Shown here: one piece after another, positions 59,940-64,000 of the stretch | Layout of the letters: every line of letters begins with the position of its first letter | Position numbering within the stretch: position 1 is the first letter of the stretch | Origin: Streptosporangium pseudovulgare | Lineage (GTDB): Bacteria > Actinomycetota > Actinomycetes > Streptosporangiales > Streptosporangiaceae | Direction of reading: 5' to 3' | Assembly: GCF_014648055.1 (NCBI RefSeq) | Contig: NZ_BMQJ01000001.1 | Coordinates: 496,001 to 560,000 of the forward strand | DNA: 64,000 bases | Made by a program: the position numbers and the translations under genes | Notes under the pieces: model-generated | What the model was told of the DNA's origin: nothing | The model's database searches: none | The model's input: only the letters and a program-made list of their open reading frames with translations

Positions 59940-60548
59940 GTGTCCGGAATGAGCAGACTTCCCCGTTCGGTCGCCGAGGCCGTGACCGCCGAGCGGAACG
60001 GCGCGGTGCTCCGTCACCTGTTCTTCTGGGGGCACCGGCCGCCACGCGGCGGGGGTGTCGGCCCGGGGTGTCTCAGCCAGTGGTGGGAGGCCCCCTTCAC
60101 AGTGGACGGGCACGTCTTCCGCTCCGCGGAGCACTACATGATGGCCCACAAGGCGTGGTTGTTCGGCGACGACGAGACCGCCGGACGGATTCTCGGCGCC
60201 CGGCATCCCGGTGAGGTCAAGCGGCTCGGCCGCGAGGTCCGGGGCTTCGACGAGGCCGTCTGGCGCGAGCATCGCTACGGGATCGTGGTGCGCGGCGGTG
60301 TCGCGAAGTTCGGCGCGCACCCGGAGCTGAGGGAGTTCCTGCTGGGCACCCGCGGCCGGGTCCTGGTCGAGGCCAGCCCGGTGGACCGGATCTGGGGCAT
60401 CGGGCTGGCGGCGGACGACGCGCGCGCCGCCTCCCCGGCCACCTGGCGGGGCCTCAACCTCCTCGGCTTCGCCCTCATGGACGCCCGCGACATCCTGGCG
60501 AACGGTGACCCGGCGGAACCGGGGACGGCCCTCCCCGCGGCGGGGTGA
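59940..60548 (+). CDS. NADAR-family protein (YbiA-like)
   Basis: The 202-residue protein has the family blocks HLFFWGHRP, CLSQWWEAPFTVDG, SAEHYMMAHKAWLFGD and LLGTRGRVLVEASPVDRIWGIGL. NADAR enzymes cleave N-glycosidic bonds in ADP-ribose- or riboflavin-related compounds, and some members remove ADP-ribose from guanine in nucleic acids. The neighbouring macro-domain gene supports an ADP-ribose role. GTG at 59940 is used, with ATG at 59949 also possible. Confidence 0.87.
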   Translation: MSGMSRLPRSVAEAVTAERNGAVLRHLFFWGHRPPRGGGVGPGCLSQWWEAPFTVDGHVFRSAEHYMMAHKAWLFGDDETAGRILGARHPGEVKRLGREVRGFDEAVWREHRYGIVVRGGVAKFGAHPELREFLLGTRGRVLVEASPVDRIWGIGLAADDARAASPATWRGLNLLGFALMDARDILANGDPAEPGTALPAAG

Positions 60549-60574
60549 TCCGGGGCCGGAGTCATCGAGGGGAC

Positions 60575-60730
60575 GAGAAGGTGTATTCCAGACTAAAGGG
60601 ATGATAACCCTAAAAGTCAAAATAGGGAACAATTCAAAAATAAGGCCAGCTTGGTGATGCAAGTCGACACCGATTAACAAAAAGGAGCCCAAGGAGAAGT
60701 CGCCAGATTTCTCCTTTTCGGCATCTAATT
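60575..60730 (+). promoter_or_regulatory. AT-rich leader with hairpins before the 5'-nucleotidase
   Basis: This block is far AT-richer than its surroundings. It contains nested inverted repeats (GACT/AGTC around AGGG/CCCT, 60591-60618). A terminator-like hairpin follows, with AAGGAGAA (60691-60698) and TTCTCCTT (60709-60716) and then TTC. A third hairpin (GTACGGG/CCCGTAC, 60763-60784) ends just before the ribosome site. It may be a cis-regulatory leader, an attenuator or a sequence of foreign origin. Confidence 0.5.
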
Positions 60731-60801
60731 GGTGGAAAGTCGTAAGGCGCGTCTGATCGGCTGTACGGGATCTTCGACCCGTACGACCCCAAGGAACACG
60801 C

Positions 60802-62586
60802 GTGCGACTTCTCCCCCGAAGGCTCCCCATCGTGGCGGGCCTGGCCCTGACCGCGCTCGTCACGACCCAGCCGGGCATCGCCCAGGCCCGGCCGCCGCAC
60901 GAGCGGCCCGTGGACGTGCAGCTGCTGTCCATCACCGACCTGCACGGCTACCTGCGCCCGCACGACGACGCGGCCAACGGCACCGTCAAGGACGCCGAGG
61001 GCAGGACGATCGTGGTCGGCGGCGCCCCCTACATCGCCACCCACCTGAAGCGGCTCCGGGCCGGCCACAAGAACTCGATCACCTTCTCCACCGGCGACAA
61101 CTTCAGCGGCTGGCCGACCGAGGTCGCCTACCACGCCGACGAGCCGACCATCGAGTTCCTCAACCGCGTCGGCGTGGAGTTCAGCGCCGTCGGCAACCAC
61201 GAGCTCGACCTGTCGCCGTCGTTCCTGCGCGACCACATGGGCAAGGGCCGCTGCTTCGGCGAGATCGACGTGGACAGCTGCTTCACCGACTCGACCGGCC
61301 GGCGCTTCCACGGCGCGGACTTCCCGTTCTCCGCGGCGAACGTCACCGCCAAGGGATCGGACAAGCCGCTGCTCGCGCCGTACGTCATCCGGTGGGTGAA
61401 GCCGGAGCGCGGGCCGAAGATCCCGGTGGGCTTCATCAACCTGACGACCCCCACCACGGTGAACGGCTCGACCTCCTACCAGCCGGGCCTGGACAACCTC
61501 CCGCTGGTGGAGACCGCCAACCGCTACGCCGCCGAGCTGAAGCGCCGGGGCGTGGAGGCGATCGTGGCCAACGTGCACGAGGGAGGCACGGCGGGCGACG
61601 TCTACGACCGGTGCAACGCCAACCCCACGGGCCCGGTGTTCGACTTCGCCCGGCAGGTCACCCCGGACATCGACGCGATCGTCACCGGCCACTGGCACGC
61701 CCTGTTCAACTGCTCGGTGCCGGACCCGGCGGGCGACCCGCGCCCGGTGGTCGAGGCGGCCAACCACGGCAGGCTGATCAACGAGATCAACCTGCGGATC
61801 GACCCGGCCACCCGGGACGTGATCCGCTCGGCGACCACCTCGGTCAACCACCCGGTCACCCGTGACGTGCCCGCCGACCCCGAGATGGTCACGCTCGTCG
61901 ACCACTGGGTGAACCGCGGCGCGCAGACCTACGCCCGGCCGGTCGGCACGATCACCGGGGACCTCACGCGGACGCGCGACGCCGACGGCGAGAGCACGCT
62001 CGGCAACTTCGCCGCCGACGCCGAGTACGCCGACTCCCGGCGCACCCCGGGCGGGAACGCCGACCTCGCGATGGTCGCCGTCGCCCCGGTCAAGGGCTCG
62101 GTGGCGCTCCGCGGCGACCTGCGGTACGCCAAGGGGACCAACCCGGCCGACGCCGACGGCACGGTGCTGTTCGGCGAGGCGTGGTCGGCCTTCGGCTACG
62201 CCAACCCGGTGGTCACCGTCTCGGTCACCGGCGCGGCGATCGAGCAGGCGCTGGAGCAGCAGTGGCAGACCCAGGCGAACGGCTCGGTGCGTTTCGCCCC
62301 GCTGGCCGTCTCCGGCAACGTCCGATACTCCTACGACGCCACCCGGCCGGTCGGCGACCGGGTGAACCCCGCCGACGTCCTGATCGACGGCAGGCCCCTG
62401 GAGACCGGGCGCACCTACCGGCTCGCCGCCCTGGCCTACACCCTGATCGGCGATGACGGCTACACCGCGTTCGCCGGGTTCACCGACGCCGTGCGCGGCA
62501 GCCGCGACTACGAGGCGTTCCGCGCCCACTTCGCCCAGGGCCCCGTGACGCCCCCGGCCCTCGACCGGGCCACCGCGCTGCGCTGA
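60802..62586 (+). CDS. Secreted bifunctional 5'-nucleotidase / metallophosphatase
   Basis: The 594-residue protein has a signal peptide (about 1-28, ending AQA). A calcineurin-like metallophosphatase domain follows (about 38-350, metal motifs SITDLHGY, GDNFSG, GNHELD and GHWHALF), then a 5'-nucleotidase C-terminal substrate domain (about 390-560). It hydrolyses extracellular nucleotides or cyclic nucleotides to recover phosphate or nucleosides. AAGGA lies 6 bases before the GTG. It stands alone behind an unusual AT-rich leader. Confidence 0.92.
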   Translation: MRLLPRRLPIVAGLALTALVTTQPGIAQARPPHERPVDVQLLSITDLHGYLRPHDDAANGTVKDAEGRTIVVGGAPYIATHLKRLRAGHKNSITFSTGDNFSGWPTEVAYHADEPTIEFLNRVGVEFSAVGNHELDLSPSFLRDHMGKGRCFGEIDVDSCFTDSTGRRFHGADFPFSAANVTAKGSDKPLLAPYVIRWVKPERGPKIPVGFINLTTPTTVNGSTSYQPGLDNLPLVETANRYAAELKRRGVEAIVANVHEGGTAGDVYDRCNANPTGPVFDFARQVTPDIDAIVTGHWHALFNCSVPDPAGDPRPVVEAANHGRLINEINLRIDPATRDVIRSATTSVNHPVTRDVPADPEMVTLVDHWVNRGAQTYARPVGTITGDLTRTRDADGESTLGNFAADAEYADSRRTPGGNADLAMVAVAPVKGSVALRGDLRYAKGTNPADADGTVLFGEAWSAFGYANPVVTVSVTGAAIEQALEQQWQTQANGSVRFAPLAVSGNVRYSYDATRPVGDRVNPADVLIDGRPLETGRTYRLAALAYTLIGDDGYTAFAGFTDAVRGSRDYEAFRAHFAQGPVTPPALDRATALR

Positions 62587-62626
62587 CCCCCGGCCGGCCG
62601 TACGGCCCGCGCGGCGGTCGTCACCG

Positions 62627-62687
62627 CGCGGGCCGTACGCCGAAAGGCCACGCGGGCCGTACGCCGAAAGGCCACGTGAGCCGTACC
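62627..62687. repeat. 24-bp tandem repeat after the nucleotidase gene
   Basis: Identical units CGCGGGCCGTACGCCGAAAG-GCCA lie at 62627-62650 and 62651-62674, with a degenerate third after 62675. They lie 40 bases downstream of the stop. Confidence 0.75.
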
Positions 62688-62751
62688 GTCCCCGTGGCCC
62701 GCGGAGACCGCCCACCGTGAGCGGCTCCCGGCGGGATGCGAGCCGTACTGT

Positions 62752-62767
62752 ACTGATCATTCCAAAA
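62752..62767. promoter_or_regulatory. Operator-like element before tetR
   Basis: ACTGATCATTCCAAAA is identical at 13 of 16 positions to the element before the MFS gene (63607-63622). It lies 17 bases before the TetR start, in an AT-rich stretch containing the palindrome TGATCA. Confidence 0.6.
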
Positions 62768-62783
62768 GTGTTACGGTGACCGC

Positions 62784-63464
62784 ATGGCACGGCCGAGGAC
62801 GTTCGACGAGGACCGGGCCCTGGACGCGGCGATGCACGCCTTCTGGGAGAAGGGCTACGAGGCCACCTCGACCCAGGACCTGTGCGACGCCACCGGGCTG
62901 GGCCGCAGCAGCATCTACAACGCCTTCGCCAGCAAGCACGACCTGTTCAAGCGCGCGCTGGCCCGCTACATCGAGACCATGAACGCCGCCCAGTTCGCCG
63001 TCCTGGAGGACGAGAGCCGGCCCGGCGCGGAGCGGATCCGCACCCTGTTCGCCATGGTGATCGGCGACGACCCGGACGACCGTCGCGGCTGCCTGTCCGT
63101 CAACAGCGTCGTGGAGCTCGCCGGCCGCGACCCGGAGGCGGCCGGGATGCTGGAACGCGACACCGCGCGCCGACTGGCCGTCATGCGCGCGGCGCTGGAG
63201 GCCGGGCAGCGCGAGGGCGGCATCACCTCCTCCCGCGACGCCGGCTCCCTGGCCCGCTTCGTCAACGCGGTGATCGCGGGGCTGCGGGTCTCGGGCCAGG
63301 GAGGCGCCGGCCGCGCCACGCTGGAGGCCATTGTGGCGACGGCGATGGACGCGCTCACCGCCGAACCCGGCCCGGCCGATCCCGCCTCCCGCGAGCCCGC
63401 GCCTTCCGGCCCCGAGCCGGCCGGGCCGTCCGCCCCGGACAGGCCGTCCGCCCCGGACCGCTGA
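62784..63464 (+). CDS. TetR-family regulator of the MFS exporter
   Basis: The 226-residue protein has the TetR domain ALDAAMHAFWEKGYEATSTQ, then DLCDATGLGRSSIYNAFASK, and a ligand domain of the TetR_C group with GCLSVNSVVELAGRD. The last about 30 residues are Pro/Ala-rich and end in a duplicated SAPDR unit encoded by two 18-bp repeats. It shares an operator-like element with the MFS gene that follows, so it most likely represses that exporter and itself. Confidence 0.9.
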   Translation: MARPRTFDEDRALDAAMHAFWEKGYEATSTQDLCDATGLGRSSIYNAFASKHDLFKRALARYIETMNAAQFAVLEDESRPGAERIRTLFAMVIGDDPDDRRGCLSVNSVVELAGRDPEAAGMLERDTARRLAVMRAALEAGQREGGITSSRDAGSLARFVNAVIAGLRVSGQGGAGRATLEAIVATAMDALTAEPGPADPASREPAPSGPEPAGPSAPDRPSAPDR

Positions 63465-63606
63465 CCACCGGCCCACCGGCCCACCCACCCCGAACCGCCG
63501 ACCCGCCGGTCCACCGGCCCACCGGTCCATGACCGCTGAGCGCCGGCCCGGAACCCACCCCCGAAGCGCCGGCGCTCCACGCCGCCCTCCCATGTCCATG
63601 TTTTGA

Positions 63607-63622
63607 ACCGATCAATACAAAA
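63607..63622. promoter_or_regulatory. Operator-like element before the MFS gene
   Basis: ACCGATCAATACAAAA matches the element at 62752 (13 of 16). It lies 20 bases before the MFS start, where a bound TetR would block transcription. Confidence 0.6.
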
Positions 63623-63642
63623 CCGATGTCTCAAGGAGAACC

Positions 63643-64000
63643 GTGAGTCGCGCCGTGCACATGATGGCCCTCGGCATCTTCGCCATGGTGACCAGCGAGT
63701 TCGCCGTCGCCGGTCTGATGCCGCAGATCGCGGAGGGGCTGGGCGTCACCGTCCCGCAGGTCGGCTACCTCGTCACCGCCTTCGCGGCGGCCATGGCCGC
63801 AGGCGGCCCGTTCCTGACCGTGGCGCTGCTCCGGGTGAACCCGAAGACGGCGCTGACGGCGCTGTTCGCCGTCTTCCTGGCGGGCAACGTGCTGGCCGCC
63901 GTCGCCCCCGGCTACGGGGTCATGACGGTGGCGCGGGTGATCACCGGAGCCGCCTCCCAGGCGTTCTTCGGGATCTCGATCTCACTGTGCCTGCGGCTGG
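63643..64000 (+). CDS. MFS drug exporter, DHA1 type (5' part, runs off the window)
   Basis: The first 119 residues show about four hydrophobic segments. They begin SRAVHMMALGIFAMVTSEFA and include AGLMPQIAEGLGVTVPQVGY and the segment near VMTVARVITGAASQAFFG. These are features of the 12-segment DHA1 exporters such as the chloramphenicol/arabinose-efflux group. AAGGAG lies 4 bases before the GTG. The gene is downstream of its probable TetR repressor and continues past the window end. Confidence 0.88.
   Translation, partial: MSRAVHMMALGIFAMVTSEFAVAGLMPQIAEGLGVTVPQVGYLVTAFAAAMAAGGPFLTVALLRVNPKTALTALFAVFLAGNVLAAVAPGYGVMTVARVITGAASQAFFGISISLCLRL

Noticed and set aside
1-64000. tRNA, rRNA, integrase or insertion sequence
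   Set aside because: No cloverleaf-like, ribosomal or transposase sequence was recognised on either strand.

Overview
The window is 64 kb of very GC-rich actinomycete chromosome. The genes have strong third-position GC bias, many GTG starts and mycothiol-type, NsrR, OsdR/DevR-like and PucR features. The mix of aerobic secondary-type genes, secreted plant-polymer hydrolases and a full respiratory nitrate reductase suggests a soil filamentous actinomycete. A member of the Streptosporangiales is my best guess, but that is an inference from style and not a proven placement. No rRNA, tRNA, CRISPR array, integrase or insertion sequence was seen.

Layout. (1) 1-6.2 kb: the start of a SoxR gene with a likely SoxR box, then a LacI regulator divergent from a GH51 arabinofuranosidase and an ABC sugar importer without its own ATPase, with an operator of repeated ACAACGTTG between them. 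(2) 6.3-14.2 kb: ordinary single genes (patatin, secreted zinc peptidase, LysR, ROK, GNAT), a secreted histidine-rich repeat protein and a type II toxin-antitoxin pair. (3) 14.3-24.2 kb: a nine-gene leftward run encoding a carbamoyltransferase, four glycosyltransferases, heptose-phosphate genes (GmhA, HldE-like), an SDR and a UDP-xylose-synthase-like epimerase. It most likely builds a heptose-containing, carbamoylated surface glycan or glycolipid. (4) 24.2-36 kb: small membrane proteins and a lipoprotein, an NDH-2-like oxidoreductase, a Rieske-tailed oxidoreductase, flavohemoprotein Hmp with NsrR, and a coupled SRPBCC/sigma-factor pair. (5) 36-43.7 kb: TetR with a rifampin-phosphotransferase-like enzyme, a second secreted zinc peptidase, a PucR regulator and a D-amino-acid dehydrogenase.

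(6) 43.9-53.1 kb: nitrate respiration in the order narK, narG, a small ORF of Phe-Val-Pro repeats, narH, narJ, narI, then a short leader ORF and a second narJ-like gene. OsdR/DevR-like boxes lie before narK, before the second narJ and before hmp, which suggests that nitrate respiration and nitric oxide detoxification answer to the same oxygen/NO signals. (7) 53.1-57.1 kb: secreted GH3 and GH12 glycosidases, both ending in family 2 cellulose-binding-type modules. (8) 57.4-60.5 kb: a NUDIX fusion, a secreted cyclophilin, a macro-domain protein and a NADAR protein, the last two a probable ADP-ribose-removal pair. (9) 60.6-64 kb: a secreted 5'-nucleotidase behind an unusually AT-rich leader, and a TetR/MFS pair sharing an operator.

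A recurrent feature is short tandem repeats (12-33 bp units) that include or directly follow stop codons of unrelated genes. They are listed individually and discussed as a finding.
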